In this document: piece after piece, positions 54,355 to 64,000 of the stretch | How positions within the stretch are numbered: the first letter of the stretch is position 1 | Layout of the letters: each line of letters opens with the position of its first letter | Source: Vreelandella halophila | GTDB taxonomy: Bacteria > Pseudomonadota > Gammaproteobacteria > Pseudomonadales > Oleiphilaceae | NCBI RefSeq assembly: GCF_009856365.1 | Contig: NZ_WMEX01000008.1 | Coordinates: 62,001-126,000, forward strand | DNA: 64,000 nt | Direction: 5' to 3' | Made by a program: the position numbers and the translations under genes | Notes under the pieces: model-generated | Database searches by the model: none | Told to the model about the DNA's origin: nothing | What the model saw: the letters and a program-made list of their open reading frames with translations, nothing else

Positions 54355-55071
54355 ATGGCCATATCCATGCTTGATTTCCACGGCTATGGCCCGGAGCTGC
54401 TCCGCGGTGCCATCGTCACCACGGAGCTCGCCTTCGCCGCCCTGGCGCTGGCCCTCGCCATCGGGCTGCTCGGAGCCTCCGCCAAGCTCTCGGGCAGCCG
54501 GTCAGCAAGGGGCGTCGCTACCTTCTACACCACGGTAATCCGCGGCATTCCGGATCTGGTGATGATGATGCTGTTCTACTACGGCGGCCAGGTTCTGATG
54601 AACCAGCTGTCGGACTACCTCTACTACAACCACGGGATCGACTTCTTCGTTCAGTTTGATCCCTTCATGTCCGGGGTCCTGACCATAGGGCTGATCTTCG
54701 GTGCCTACATGACGGAGACATTCCGCGGAGCCTTCCTGGCCGTCCCGACCGGTCAGATCGAGGCGGGGCGGGCCTATGGCATGAACCGCCTCCAGGTTTT
54801 CTGCCGGATCATGTTCCCCCAGATGCTGCGCCATGCCCTGCCCGGCATCGGCAACAACTGGCAGGTACTGCTCAAGACCACGGCCCTGGTCTCGGTCATT
54901 GGTCTGTCGGACATGGTCCGCATCGCCGAACAGGCCAGCAAGGCGGAGCACGCCCCGTTCAAGTTCTTCATTCCGGTCGCCGTGATGTACCTGTCCCTGA
55001 CGGCCATCACCGAGCTGGCCATCAAGTGGCTGAACCGGCGCGCCAATGCCGGCGTCGTGGGAGGCATCTGA
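54355..55071 (+). CDS. ABC transporter permease (HisQ type)
   Basis: 238 residues, five or so membrane helices. The inner-membrane permease signature EAA loop is GQIEAGRAYGMNRLQVFCRIMFPQ, which contacts the ATPase. A start at 54367 (MLDFHGYG) is also possible because the ribosome site before 54355 is weak. It follows the binding protein gene by 6 bp and the second permease by 3 bp. Confidence 0.92.
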   Translation: MAISMLDFHGYGPELLRGAIVTTELAFAALALALAIGLLGASAKLSGSRSARGVATFYTTVIRGIPDLVMMMLFYYGGQVLMNQLSDYLYYNHGIDFFVQFDPFMSGVLTIGLIFGAYMTETFRGAFLAVPTGQIEAGRAYGMNRLQVFCRIMFPQMLRHALPGIGNNWQVLLKTTALVSVIGLSDMVRIAEQASKAEHAPFKFFIPVAVMYLSLTAITELAIKWLNRRANAGVVGGI

Positions 55072-55074
55072 GCC

Positions 55075-55797
55075 ATGCCCGAATTCCTCTCGGAGCTGCT
55101 CAACCAGAACGAGATCTTCACTGCGACCACGGTGATGCACTACTGGGGCGGGCTGACCACGACCGTCCAGCTGGTGTTCCTGTCGCTGGTGATCGGATTG
55201 CTGATGGCCGTCCCCCTGGCCATTCTGCGTACCGTAAGAAACCCGTTCGTGTCAGGCCCGGTCTGGCTCTACACCTACCTTTTCCGGGGCACGCCACTGC
55301 TCATCCAGCTCTACATCATCTATTACGGCATTGGCCAGATTGAGGGCATCCAGGAGACCTTCTGGTGGGATATCTTCCGGGATCCGTTCTACCCGGCGCT
55401 TCTGGCCTTCACACTCAACACTGCGGCCTACACCACGGAGATCATCCGCGGCGCGCTGATGGCAACGCCCCCGGGCGAGGTCGAGGCGGCCAAAGCCTAC
55501 GGGATGTCCTGGGCCCTGCGCATGCGCCGTATCATCCTGCCAAGTGCGTTCCGCCGGGCTATCCAGGCCTATTCCAACGAAGTCATCTTCATGCTCCACG
55601 CCAGCGCCATTGCCAGCGTGGTCACCATCGTGGATCTGACCGGTGCCGCCCGGGACATCTACTCCCGCTTCTACGCCCCATTCACGGCGTTCATTGCCGT
55701 TGCCCTGATCTATATGGCGCTGACGTTCCTGATCGTCTATGCCTTCCGGCGTCTGGAGCGCCATCTGCTCAAGCACCAGAGCCCTCTGAACCAGTAA
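55075..55797 (+). CDS. ABC transporter permease (HisM type)
   Basis: 240 residues. Membrane permease with the RGTPLLIQLYIIYYGIGQ segment and the ATPase-contact loop GEVEAAKAYGMSWALRMRRIILPSA. It should pair with the HisQ-type permease for basic amino acid import. Last gene of the operon; the GNAT gene converges 14 bp downstream. Confidence 0.92.
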   Translation: MPEFLSELLNQNEIFTATTVMHYWGGLTTTVQLVFLSLVIGLLMAVPLAILRTVRNPFVSGPVWLYTYLFRGTPLLIQLYIIYYGIGQIEGIQETFWWDIFRDPFYPALLAFTLNTAAYTTEIIRGALMATPPGEVEAAKAYGMSWALRMRRIILPSAFRRAIQAYSNEVIFMLHASAIASVVTIVDLTGAARDIYSRFYAPFTAFIAVALIYMALTFLIVYAFRRLERHLLKHQSPLNQ

Positions 55798-55811
55798 CCT
55801 TTACGTCAGAC

Positions 55812-56297
55812 CTACGAGCTGGCGGCAAAGTCCGCCAGCGCCTGCCCCGCCAGCCGATAGTTCACCCACTCGCTCTGGGGTTCCGCGCCGATGGACTCAT
55901 AGAACCGTCTTGCCGGTTCGTTCCAGTTCAGCACCGTCCATTCAAAGCGACCGCACCCCTTTGATACGGCGATCTGAGCGAGGTGCCTGAGAAGTGCTTT
56001 GCCGGCTCCCCTCCCCCTGTATTCAGGGGATACATAGAGATCCTCAAGGTAGAGCCCATGCTTGCCCAGCCACGTTGAGAAATTGAAGAAATAGACCGCA
56101 AAACCGATGGGCCTGCCGGCAGCGCTGCAGATCAAGGCTTGCGTTGGTGTTTCACTGCGGAAAAGCGCCTTTTCAATATCGGCCACTGTCGCCGATACCT
56201 CTTGCTCCGCTTTTTCATAGATCGCGAGTTCCCGGACAAATCCGAGGATCAGTGCCGCATCCTCAATGGTGGCCGGGCGGATTTCTATTTCGGACAC
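55812..56297 (-). CDS. GNAT-family N-acetyltransferase (spermidine/spermine SSAT-like)
   Basis: 161 residues. The GNAT fold has its acetyl-CoA loop at LEDLYVSPEYRGRGAGKALL; the N-terminal IRPATIEDAALILGFVRELAIYEKAE and C-terminal WNEPARRFYESIGA resemble diamine/spermidine acetyltransferases (SSAT) and N-epsilon-lysine relatives. The substrate is probable only at the level of small amines. Convergent to the amino acid importer. Confidence 0.88.
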   Translation of the reverse strand: MSEIEIRPATIEDAALILGFVRELAIYEKAEQEVSATVADIEKALFRSETPTQALICSAAGRPIGFAVYFFNFSTWLGKHGLYLEDLYVSPEYRGRGAGKALLRHLAQIAVSKGCGRFEWTVLNWNEPARRFYESIGAEPQSEWVNYRLAGQALADFAASS

Positions 56298-56407
56298 TTA
56301 CTACTCCTGTAACCAACAGAACACTGCCAGGACCCTGATACAGTAGACAGTTGAGCGCATTATACTAACGGACCGAGCCAAGTTTCATAGTTGATGACGA
56401 TGCCCCC

Positions 56408-57016
56408 ATGCTTCTCTATTACCTGGATCTGATCGGGGTTGCCGTGTTCGCCGCCAGTGGCGTACTTGCTACCCGTGACCGTAACCTCGATATTTTCGGG
56501 GTGGTCATTGTCGCCACACTGACGGCGATTGGCGGTGGCACACTCCGGGATCTGATCCTCGGGCACCATCCGATCTTCTGGGTGGTCAACGAGTGGTACC
56601 TGGTTACGATACTGGCCTCTGTTGCAGCCACGGTTCTGTATCTTGCCAGGCGACCGCCTCCCGGGTTCCTCTTTCTGGTTGCCGATGCCTTTGGACTGGC
56701 CATTTTCGCGATGTCCGGGGCAAAGCTGACCATGGAAGCGGGTCATTCACCGCTGATTGTGGTCATCATGGGCGCAATGACAGGCGTCATGGGCGGGATG
56801 CTCCGGGATGTGATTACAGCCCGTGTGCCACTGGTCCTGCAGAAGGAAATCTATGCCACTGCCGCGATCGCAGGGATCGCGGTGTATCTCACACTGCTGG
56901 CACTATCCACTCCGGGAACGCTGGCATTTTCCGCCGGTGTGGTGGTTGTTATTGCTCTGCGTCTGGTCGCGATCCGCCGCGGCCTGCATCTTCCCTCCAT
57001 TCCCAAGGGCCGTTAA
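56408..57016 (+). CDS. UPF0126/TRIC-type cation channel family protein
   Basis: 202 residues with about seven hydrophobic helices in the inner membrane. The duplicated family motif GGGTLRDLILGHHP (~residue 48) and GGMLRDVITARVP (~residue 132) marks two three-helix repeats, as in bacterial trimeric intracellular cation channels of the UPF0126 family. Its physiological role in bacteria is unsettled. No operon partner; the deaminase gene converges on it. Confidence 0.9.
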   Translation: MLLYYLDLIGVAVFAASGVLATRDRNLDIFGVVIVATLTAIGGGTLRDLILGHHPIFWVVNEWYLVTILASVAATVLYLARRPPPGFLFLVADAFGLAIFAMSGAKLTMEAGHSPLIVVIMGAMTGVMGGMLRDVITARVPLVLQKEIYATAAIAGIAVYLTLLALSTPGTLAFSAGVVVVIALRLVAIRRGLHLPSIPKGR

Positions 57017-57035
57017 ACCCCCATTGATCCAGCCT

Positions 57036-57509
57036 TTACTCATGACATCGGTAATGGAGCTCACGGACCTGCTCTGCCAGTCCGCTGACCGGCCCGTCCA
57101 CCCGAACCCCGGGTGCAATGTCCTGAACCGGCAGGAGATGCACGGGGAATGCCTCAACACCCAGCTCCGATAGCCACCCTTTCAGCTGCTCCCCGGAACT
57201 GGCAAAGACAATCCGCCCAAGGCCGGCCCACGCATGCGCGGCTGAGCACATGGGGCAATGTTCTCCCGAAGTGTACACAGTAGCTTCCGCCCGCTCCTCA
57301 GCCGTCATGTTGATGCCCGCCCAGCGAGCCAGATCAAACTCCGGATGCCGCGTGGGATCACCGGTAATGCTCTGGTTTCGCGCCTCTGCCCGTACAGTGC
57401 CCCTGCCATCGACCAGGACTGAACCAAAAGGCAGATCCCCCGCCTCGAGCGCCTCCCGGGCCAGTTCAATGCATCGGTTCAGGTGCTGGGTATCACTTTC
57501 TTTCAACAT
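57036..57509 (-). CDS. Nucleoside/guanine deaminase-like zinc enzyme
   Basis: 157 residues from the ATG at 57509, chosen because AAGGGG precedes it. A cytidine-deaminase-superfamily member: the zinc histidine and catalytic glutamate are in HPEFD (H-x-E), and the cysteine ligands in SGEHCPMCSAA. DLPFGSVLVDGRG is the conserved substrate-loop start. It is closest in style to guanine deaminase/tRNA-type nucleoside deaminases such as GuaD; the base deaminated is not certain. Confidence 0.87.
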   Translation of the reverse strand: MLKESDTQHLNRCIELAREALEAGDLPFGSVLVDGRGTVRAEARNQSITGDPTRHPEFDLARWAGINMTAEERAEATVYTSGEHCPMCSAAHAWAGLGRIVFASSGEQLKGWLSELGVEAFPVHLLPVQDIAPGVRVDGPVSGLAEQVRELHYRCHE

Positions 57510-57664
57510 GGCATGCCCCTTGACTGGAGACCTCATGGGTCGGAGTGGTAGGAAACCGATAGTGCACAACAGACACGGATATCACCAGTGATCAATCGGC
57601 TGGATTCGTAATGATCGACATTCTCTCAGGCCACGTATTTACCTTTACTCCTGGAGAAGATGCA

Positions 57665-58294
57665 ATGCCTTTGAGATACGTTTCAAAACTTCTACTACTC
57701 GGCGTGATTGTTACCTGTGGCTCTGGGTGTTCAATGTTTGTGGATCAGCCCGCCTACAGGGTTGTACAGGGAAAGGGCGACTTTCAGGTCAGAGACTACG
57801 ACAGCACCATCGTCGCCGAAACCATCGTCGATACTCCGTTTGAAGAGGCCGGAGGCAAAGCGTTCGAGCGTCTGTTCGGCTACATATCCGGCGACAACAG
57901 GGCCCGCGCCGATATTTCAATGACGGCACCGGTCACGCAGTCCGCGAATCCAGTGGAAATCGATATGACCGCGCCAGTGGAACAGCGGAAAACGGGCACA
58001 GGCTGGGCTGTGTCATTCGTGATGCCAGCTTCCTACACCCTTGAAAGCCTGCCGGAACCCACTAACCCGGAGGTGACACTGAGGGTTGTTCCTGCACGCC
58101 GTGTCGCAGTGATCGAGTACTCGGGAACCTGGACGGGAGAACGCTACCGCCGCCACCTTGAAAAACTCCGGGAATGGATCGCTGAGGAGAATCTGGAGAT
58201 AGAGGGCGAGCCAGTGTGGGCGCGCTATAATCCGCCATTCACACCCTGGTTTTTACGGCGAAATGAAATCATGATCCCAGTCCACAATGAATAA
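57665..58294 (+). CDS. SOUL-family haem-binding-like lipoprotein
   Basis: 209 residues from the ATG at 57665 (GGAGAAG site). A lipoprotein signal ends in TCGSGC. The mature part is a SOUL/HEBP domain: YRVVQGKGDFQVRDYDSTIVAET, AFERLFGYISGDN, ISMTAPVTQ and the C-terminal RYNPPFTPWFLRRNEIMIPV. Family members in eukaryotes bind haem; for bacterial ones the ligand is usually unproven. Expected to sit in the envelope. Single gene. Confidence 0.9.
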   Translation: MPLRYVSKLLLLGVIVTCGSGCSMFVDQPAYRVVQGKGDFQVRDYDSTIVAETIVDTPFEEAGGKAFERLFGYISGDNRARADISMTAPVTQSANPVEIDMTAPVEQRKTGTGWAVSFVMPASYTLESLPEPTNPEVTLRVVPARRVAVIEYSGTWTGERYRRHLEKLREWIAEENLEIEGEPVWARYNPPFTPWFLRRNEIMIPVHNE

Positions 58295-58345
58295 ATGGGC
58301 CTGTGCAATCAGGTCTACCCAATAACAATCAGCTGAGGCACAACC

Positions 58346-58690
58346 ATGGCAATTCAAAAATATGAACTGGGCGATCACGCGACCCTCAAGGAACTGTCCC
58401 AGGCGATGAGCAATGGACTGGCGCCTCTTGTTGAGGTTCAGTCAATGGATGGCATCTATACCGTGCGCCTGCATGACGGTGAGAGTAATACACAGCTCAG
58501 CAACGACCAGGGTCGCACTCTGACGTTTCACGGCACAGGCAAAATTCGGGAGCTGCTCGGCAGCATTGGGCTGACCCATGGTGTACTGACATGGCGCGAC
58601 CAGTGCGGGGACGAAATGATTGGCATTGAGGGCCAGGCGCAGAGCCAGGAAGAACTTCTGGCCAATGGCACAAGGATCTCTTTCAGGTAG
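58346..58690 (+). CDS. DUF6482-like small cytosolic protein
   Basis: 114 residues, no signal or membrane segment. The core LVEVQSMDGIYTVRLHDGE, then QGRTLTFHGTGKIRELLGSIG and WRDQCGDEMIGIEG, resembles the DUF6482 family of pseudomonads and related bacteria. Function unknown. Its last 8 bp overlap the convergent MOSC gene. Confidence 0.7.
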   Translation: MAIQKYELGDHATLKELSQAMSNGLAPLVEVQSMDGIYTVRLHDGESNTQLSNDQGRTLTFHGTGKIRELLGSIGLTHGVLTWRDQCGDEMIGIEGQAQSQEELLANGTRISFR

Positions 58691-59186
58691 GCGATGAACC
58701 AGCCTGCCATACATCATCGCCGAGCGCGATTTCGCCCTCTTCCAGAACCCGGGCTGTAATACCACCATGACCACGCATGGCATTGTATCCGCCTGCTCCC
58801 AGAAGGGCTTCCATCTTGCTGCATGGGTCACAGGGCCCTGTGTATTCCAGAAGCACCTCACCCACGTGGAACCGCTTATCCTTCAGGGCCAGAAGATTGA
58901 TGCCCGAGACCACCAGGTTACGCCGCAAAGCTGCTGCCTCCAGGCTTTCATGACCTGCGCACGAGGCGATCACCGGAAGGTGTTCCTGCTGGATCAGGGT
59001 AACCTGCCTGCGGCTGGTTGCCCGCCCATTATACCGGTCGCCCTCAAGGCCGCTGCCCTGGTGAACCCTAACCCGTTCCAGTGACTCCATCGGCTCGCCT
59101 CTGGCCGGACGAATGCCGATCCAGCCCACTTTCCCCACCTGAGGCAGGGTATCAAGAAGCGTTGTGAGAGACTCTGACTTTGACAC
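58683..59186 (-). CDS. MOSC-domain protein
   Basis: 167 residues. A MOSC domain of the short YiiM-related kind: VGWIGIRPARGEPMESLERVRV, GLEGDRYNGRATSRRQVTLIQQEHL, LRRNLVVSGINLLAL, and the cysteine segment EYTGPCDPCSKME. MOSC domains bind molybdenum cofactor or handle sulfur carried on a cysteine; the second cysteine here is at the usual place. The substrate is unknown. Convergent overlap with the DUF6482-like gene. Confidence 0.9.
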   Translation of the reverse strand: MSKSESLTTLLDTLPQVGKVGWIGIRPARGEPMESLERVRVHQGSGLEGDRYNGRATSRRQVTLIQQEHLPVIASCAGHESLEAAALRRNLVVSGINLLALKDKRFHVGEVLLEYTGPCDPCSKMEALLGAGGYNAMRGHGGITARVLEEGEIALGDDVWQAGSSPT

Positions 59187-59255
59187 GACGGCTATTCCCT
59201 ATCCTGTAACAGACCCTGTCAGACACCGATCAGCAGAGAGCATCCTGCTCAGACA

Positions 59256-59786
59256 CTACTGTTTCAGCACTGACTCAACAGCATCGACCAGTTCCTCGTC
59301 TGAGGGCGCAACCCGGCTGGGGAAGCTGGCCGTCAGCGCCCCTTCCGGATTGAGGACGTACTTGTAGAAGTTCCATTCCGGCCCTTCTCCCTGGGATCGG
59401 ATCATGCTGAAAAGCGGATTCGCATTGTCTCCGGTTACCGGCGTGGGAGCAATCATGGTGAAGCTGACCCCGTAATTCACCCTGCACACGTCAGCCGCCT
59501 CTTTCTCAGTATCCGCCTCCTGATTGAAATCATCACTGGCAAAACCCACAACGGCCAGGCCCCGATCCTGGTAGGTCTGATACAGCTCCTCGAGCTCCCC
59601 GAACTGCCCCCTGAAGCCACACTGGCTCGCCGTATTGACGACCAGCATTGGCTGCCCTTCGTAAGCCTCACACAGGTTGATGCTGTCTCTCGAATGAAGC
59701 TGTCGGTACGTCTGATCCAGATAGCCGGGGCAAGCCCAAGCACTGTTTGCTGCCAGAACCAGTATGGTTGCAACGATTTTTTTCAT
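59256..59786 (-). CDS. Periplasmic cysteine-type glutathione peroxidase
   Basis: 176 residues with a signal peptide (MKKIVATILVLAANSAWA), so exported. The peroxidatic cysteine is in VVNTASQCGFRGQ, where animals use selenocysteine, and the tryptophan/asparagine pair is in EWNFYKYVLN. The glutamine-bearing motif FPCNQF of classical enzymes is replaced by FASDDF, which removes one member of the usual catalytic set. With no glutathione in most periplasms, thioredoxin-like reductants are possible. Single gene. Confidence 0.88.
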   Translation of the reverse strand: MKKIVATILVLAANSAWACPGYLDQTYRQLHSRDSINLCEAYEGQPMLVVNTASQCGFRGQFGELEELYQTYQDRGLAVVGFASDDFNQEADTEKEAADVCRVNYGVSFTMIAPTPVTGDNANPLFSMIRSQGEGPEWNFYKYVLNPEGALTASFPSRVAPSDEELVDAVESVLKQ

Positions 59787-60063
59787 GACTGCCCCTTTTC
59801 TGCCTCTAAACTACTACGTGCAGGCGGTTACTGTCGGATCAGGGTGGCTGCCGGCCCTGGTCCCGTAACCTAGCTCCTGGGCGCGCTGGACCAGAACCGC
59901 GCTGATAAGCTGCCACCCCACCCCAAACGCTGACCTAACGAAGCCGCGGCCTTGCCTGCTTTTGCCTCAAACACATCGGCCAGATTTCATTTGCGCCCCT
60001 GAAACATCGCAGCCCGGCCCCTTCTTTTCTATACTTTGCGGACCCTTTACCAAGAGCTGATAG

Positions 60064-60442
<379 letters not shown>

Positions 60443-60450
<8 letters not shown>

Positions 60451-62101
60451 CAACTCATCCGATAGCCAGGTGAATTCCAAGCTGAACAAACTGAGGTCAG
60501 CCTACCGGTCCCGGCTGAACGAGGAACTGGAGCGGATCAGCGAACAGGCGCAAGAGGCCCATATCCACGACGATCGAGGAGAAGCGCTCGCAAAGCTGCG
60601 CCACAGGCTGCATAAACTGGCGGGCTCTGCCGGCACTTTCGGGTTTCACCAGCTGGGTAATCATGCACGGTATCTGGAGCAGCAGGTCCAGCGATGGATC
60701 AATCAATCGGAACCGGTAAAACCACAGGAGCTGCAGCAACTCAACGAAGAACTGAGTGATCTTGCCAGGCACCTGGGGTCCGATGAAGCCCTTTCATCCG
60801 CCGTGGGCGTCGAAAGCACGGAACAGAGTGCCGACTCAAACTCCCCCGCTATTGCCCTGATCGAACGCGACAGCATCCTGGCGGATTACATCGCCCACCA
60901 GCTTGAAAGCTTCGGCTTCCGGGTTCAGAGCTATCAGGATCCCCATGAGCTGCTCAACAACGACCAGGGCGAGATGGACCTTTTATTGCTGGACCATCGT
61001 GCCGGCGCTTCCGAAGTCGCCGCAACACCGACGGACCACTGGAGGGCTCTGCTCAGGGAGGTGGCATGCCCGGTTATCTTCATGGGCGGACACGAAGACT
61101 TCCAGGTGCGACTGGAAGCGGTACGGGCCGGCGCAGAGGGGTACTTCGTCAAACCCCTGAATATTCCCAACGTAGCCGCGAAAATCACCCGCTCAATACG
61201 TAAACGCCACCAGGGGGAAGAACGGGTTCTGATCATCGATGACGATGTAGACCTTCTGGCATACCTTAACACCGTCCTGACCCACGCGGGGATGACCGTG
61301 GAAACCCTCCAGGACCCTTCCCACCTGCTTGATAGGACGTCCTCTTTCCAACCAGAACTGGTATTACTCGACCTGCATATGCCAGAGGTTTCAGGGGATG
61401 AACTCGCTGCCATGCTCAGACAGTTCGAAAAATGGAACAACCTGCCCATTCTTTACCTGACCCAGGAACAGGATCAGCAGGAGCGCGCACACGCGCTGAT
61501 GCGCGGCGGTGATGGCTTCATCAACAAACCGGTAGGCGAAGAATTCCTGATCAAGACCTGCCGCAACAGGGTCAGGCGACTGCGGGACATGCAGCACGCG
61601 ATTGCCCTTGACGGTCTTACCGGCCTTTTAAGGCACGCCAATATTAAAGAGGCCCTTGGAACCGAACTTCAGGGTGCAGCCCGAAGCGGCAATCCCCTGT
61701 CCGTTGTGATGCTCGATATCGACCATTTCAAACATGTGAACGACACCTATGGACATGCCCTGGGCGATGTTGTCATCAGCACGGTTGGAACCTTGCTCAC
61801 ACAGCACTTCCGACGTTCCGACCGCCTTGGACGTTATGGTGGCGAGGAATTCGTTGCCGTATTGCCCAACTGTGACGCCAATGCTGCAGAAAGGCTCGTC
61901 AACAGGCTCCGTGAAGCATTCGCGGAAATCAAGTTCGTGGACCGGGAAACCAGCTTCTCCTGCTCTCTTTCCGCTGGTATAGCAGACACACGCAATTTTC
62001 CCGGTCTGATGGGAGAACAACTGCTGGAGCTGGCTGACGCCGCGCTCTATACGTCCAAGCAGAACGGACGCAACTGCGTCTCCGTCGCACCGGCGCAATA
62101 A
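60443..62101 (+). CDS. Hpt-REC-REC-GGDEF diguanylate cyclase
   Basis: 552 residues. Order: Hpt (~15-105, phospho-histidine H57 in LHKLAGSAGTFG); a degenerate receiver (~133-250) with LLLDHRAG and a KP loop but no acidic pair at its start; a full receiver (~255-375; IIDDDVD, VLLDLHMPEVSG, NKPV); GGDEF (~385-548) with active GGEEF at 466-470 and I-site RRSD five residues before it. It should make cyclic di-GMP under control of a phosphorelay. Operon with the REC gene upstream and the kinase gene 8 bp downstream. Confidence 0.92.
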
Positions 62102-62109
62102 GGTACCTC

Positions 62110-64000
62110 ATGAAAGTCCCCCGCCAGCCCTGCAACGAGAGCGCCCGCCAGCGGGCCCTGGAGGGGACTGGCTTACTGCAATCCCCAGCGGACAGCCGCC
62201 TTGACCGATTAACCGAAATTGCCCGGTTCAGCCTATCCACTCCCATTGCCCTCGTCACCCTTGTCGATAACGAGCGTCAGTGGTTCAAATCCCGGCAGGG
62301 GCTGAGAGTATCGGAAACGAGCCGCGATATCTCATTCTGCGGCCATGCGGTCTACTGGGATACCCCGGTGATCATCCCCAACGCCACTGAAGACGAGCGC
62401 TTCGCGGATAATCCGCTGGTAACAGGCTCCCCTCGCATCCGCTTCTATGCTGGCGTACCCATTCATGATGAAAACGGGTATCCGCTGGGTACGCTCTGCG
62501 TGATCGATACCCAGCCCCGGACGTTTGATGAATCCCAAATGGAATGCCTGCAGCGCCTAGCGGATCTGGCCGAAGAGAGCATACGCCAGGACCAGCGCCA
62601 GGCCCGCTCCCTGGACCAAGCGCAGCGGCAACGGGAACTTGAGCTGGCGCGCACCAACCGTGCCCTGGCGCTGCTCAATGACATTGCTTTCGAGCTACAG
62701 GGCAGTCTGGATGAACAGATCCAGCAGGCACTGGCCCTTGGACGGCAGTTCCTGGGACTGGATATCGGCATTGTCAGTGACATTACCGGTGGCTGGTACA
62801 CGGTCCGCTGGTGTGATGCCACTGACGGAGTGCCACTGGAGCCGGGCCAGCAGTTTCCCCTCGGCGACACCTACTGCGACATGGCCCTATCGCAAAAGCG
62901 GGAACTGGCCATCAGCAGCATGAAAGATTCGGACGCCAGCGCTCACCCCTGCTATGAGGCGTTCCAGCTGGAAGCCTATATTGGAACGCGCCTTGAAGGC
63001 GAAACCCAGGATGACGTTTTCGGCACCGTCAACTTCTCATCGCCCCAGCCGAGAGAGCCATTCAATGACAGTGAACGCCTTTTCATTCGGCTTCTGGGCC
63101 AGTGGATCAGCCACCAGCTCATTCATCACAACCGTCAACACGAACTCGAAAAGCTGCTCCAGCAGATTCCAGGCGCAATCTATCAGTTCAGGCTCTGGCC
63201 GGATGGCACGATGGCATTCCCCTTCATGTCGAGCGGTGTGGAGGCGCTCTATGGGGTGACGCCTGACGAGGCCATGCGGGACGCGCAGAGTCTTTTCTCA
63301 CAGACCCACCCCGAGGATCTGGCGACCATTAATGCCTCGATTCAGCGCTCCTTTGAGACGCTTGAGCCATGGCACATTGAGTTCCGCGCCCAAAGGGATG
63401 ATGGCTTACCCCGCTGGATTAAGGGGTCCTCCGTACCCGAGAAGCTGCCTGATGGAAGTGTGCTCTGGCAAGGATTTCTTGGCGACATACACCAGCGGAA
63501 ACAGGCCGAACTGGCACTTGAATCCAGCGAAGCACGCCTGCGCGGTCTGTTTGAGTTTTCCCCCATCGGCATTGCCCTGAATGACCTTGAAACAGGCCGG
63601 TTTCTTGAACTGAACGATGCCCTGCTGGCGCCTACAGGCTACACGCGGGAGGAATTTCCCCAGCTGACCCACTGGCAACTCACGCCCATCGAGTACGAAC
63701 CCCGGGAGCGCAAGGCATTGGAAACCCTGAGGACCACTGGACGCTATGGTCCCTATGAGAAGGAGTTCATCCGTAAAGATGGCAGCCGGTATCCGGTGCG
63801 CCTTCAGGGCATGCAAATCAGGGACGCCAATGGCAAGCCATTGATCTGGTCGCTCATTGAGGATATTACCGAGAGCAAACAGATCGAGAACATGAAAAAC
63901 CAGTTCATCGCCACTGTCAGCCATGAACTGAGAACCCCTCTGACCGCCATAATGGGATCACTGAAACTGGTCAACGCAGGCACTGCCGGACAATTGCCGG
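62110..64000 (+). CDS. GAF-GAF-PAS-PAS sensor histidine kinase (3' truncated by window)
   Basis: The frame starts at the ATG of 62110 (AAGG 8 nt upstream) and stays open to the end of the window, so 630 residues are visible. GAF 1 (~25-160; STPIALVTLVDNERQWFKS, GTLCVID), GAF 2 (~185-340), PAS (~345-470) and PAS (~480-595; FEFSPIGIALNDLETGRFLELND) precede HisKA with phospho-histidine H605 in ATVSHELRTPLTAIMGSLK. The ATPase domain must lie beyond the window; further receiver domains are possible. It is the likely phosphate source for the REC and Hpt-REC-REC-GGDEF proteins upstream. Confidence 0.9.
   Translation, partial: MKVPRQPCNESARQRALEGTGLLQSPADSRLDRLTEIARFSLSTPIALVTLVDNERQWFKSRQGLRVSETSRDISFCGHAVYWDTPVIIPNATEDERFADNPLVTGSPRIRFYAGVPIHDENGYPLGTLCVIDTQPRTFDESQMECLQRLADLAEESIRQDQRQARSLDQAQRQRELELARTNRALALLNDIAFELQGSLDEQIQQALALGRQFLGLDIGIVSDITGGWYTVRWCDATDGVPLEPGQQFPLGDTYCDMALSQKRELAISSMKDSDASAHPCYEAFQLEAYIGTRLEGETQDDVFGTVNFSSPQPREPFNDSERLFIRLLGQWISHQLIHHNRQHELEKLLQQIPGAIYQFRLWPDGTMAFPFMSSGVEALYGVTPDEAMRDAQSLFSQTHPEDLATINASIQRSFETLEPWHIEFRAQRDDGLPRWIKGSSVPEKLPDGSVLWQGFLGDIHQRKQAELALESSEARLRGLFEFSPIGIALNDLETGRFLELNDALLAPTGYTREEFPQLTHWQLTPIEYEPRERKALETLRTTGRYGPYEKEFIRKDGSRYPVRLQGMQIRDANGKPLIWSLIEDITESKQIENMKNQFIATVSHELRTPLTAIMGSLKLVNAGTAGQLP

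Overview
The window reads as the chromosome of a GC-rich (roughly 60%), free-living gammaproteobacterium, probably a marine or moderately halophilic one. The relatives suggested by the proteins are Marinobacter, Halomonas or Ectothiorhodospiraceae types; this is an impression from protein style, not a placement. Genes are densely packed with good Shine-Dalgarno sites. I see no tRNA, rRNA, CRISPR array, complete insertion sequence or prophage.

Region 1 (1-8.2 kb) is mixed housekeeping: the biotinyl end of a urea carboxylase-like enzyme, an EAL phosphodiesterase, an ankyrin protein, a DUF6746-like secreted protein, the glutathione-dependent formaldehyde pair (class III alcohol dehydrogenase and S-formylglutathione hydrolase) with a divergent LysR regulator, an ACP phosphodiesterase-like gene, GAPDH and dodecin.

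Region 2 (8.2-28.9 kb) is the most interesting part. A complete glycogen module (glk, glgA, glgB, glgC, a GH57 enzyme, malQ, an alpha-glucan phosphorylase), an unrecognised gene, an SDR, pfkB, a FixL-like haem-PAS kinase, a FixJ-like regulator, a FixK/FNR-like regulator and a P2-type cation ATPase lie together. Every main intergenic promoter region of the module carries a palindrome of the form TTGAC-N4-GTCAA (8269, 12999, 20109, 23080, and a one-mismatch copy at 22072). The FNR-type recognition helix (ETLSR) of the FixK-like protein predicts binding to such a site. I infer an oxygen-responsive FixL-FixJ-FixK circuit that controls glycogen storage and use.

Region 3 (28.9-32.2 kb) holds a PAS-GGDEF cyclase, a YdhR-like protein, a DUF442 lipoprotein divergent from a BigR/SqrR-like sulfide-type ArsR repressor with an inverted-repeat operator, and two gene relics (5' end of an acpH copy, 3' end of an SDR).

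Region 4 (32.2-52.5 kb) encodes what looks like a complete p-cresol to central-metabolism route: p-cresol methylhydroxylase (pchC, pchX-like, pchF), aldehyde and alcohol dehydrogenases, an outer-membrane protein, a XylR/DmpR-type sigma-54 activator, then pobA and pcaIJF-DC-HG plus pcaB, with a FUSC exporter at the operon end. Two regulators, an AraC-type PobR and an IclR-type PcaR, sit beside pobA. A shared box close to CGAACATATGTTCG occurs at five promoters and probably marks the IclR regulon.

Region 5 (52.6-64 kb) has a basic amino acid ABC importer (ATPase, binding protein, two permeases), scattered small genes (GNAT, UPF0126/TRIC, nucleoside deaminase, SOUL lipoprotein, DUF6482-like, MOSC, periplasmic glutathione peroxidase), and a three-gene signalling operon (REC; Hpt-REC-REC-GGDEF; GAF/PAS histidine kinase) that runs off the end of the window.
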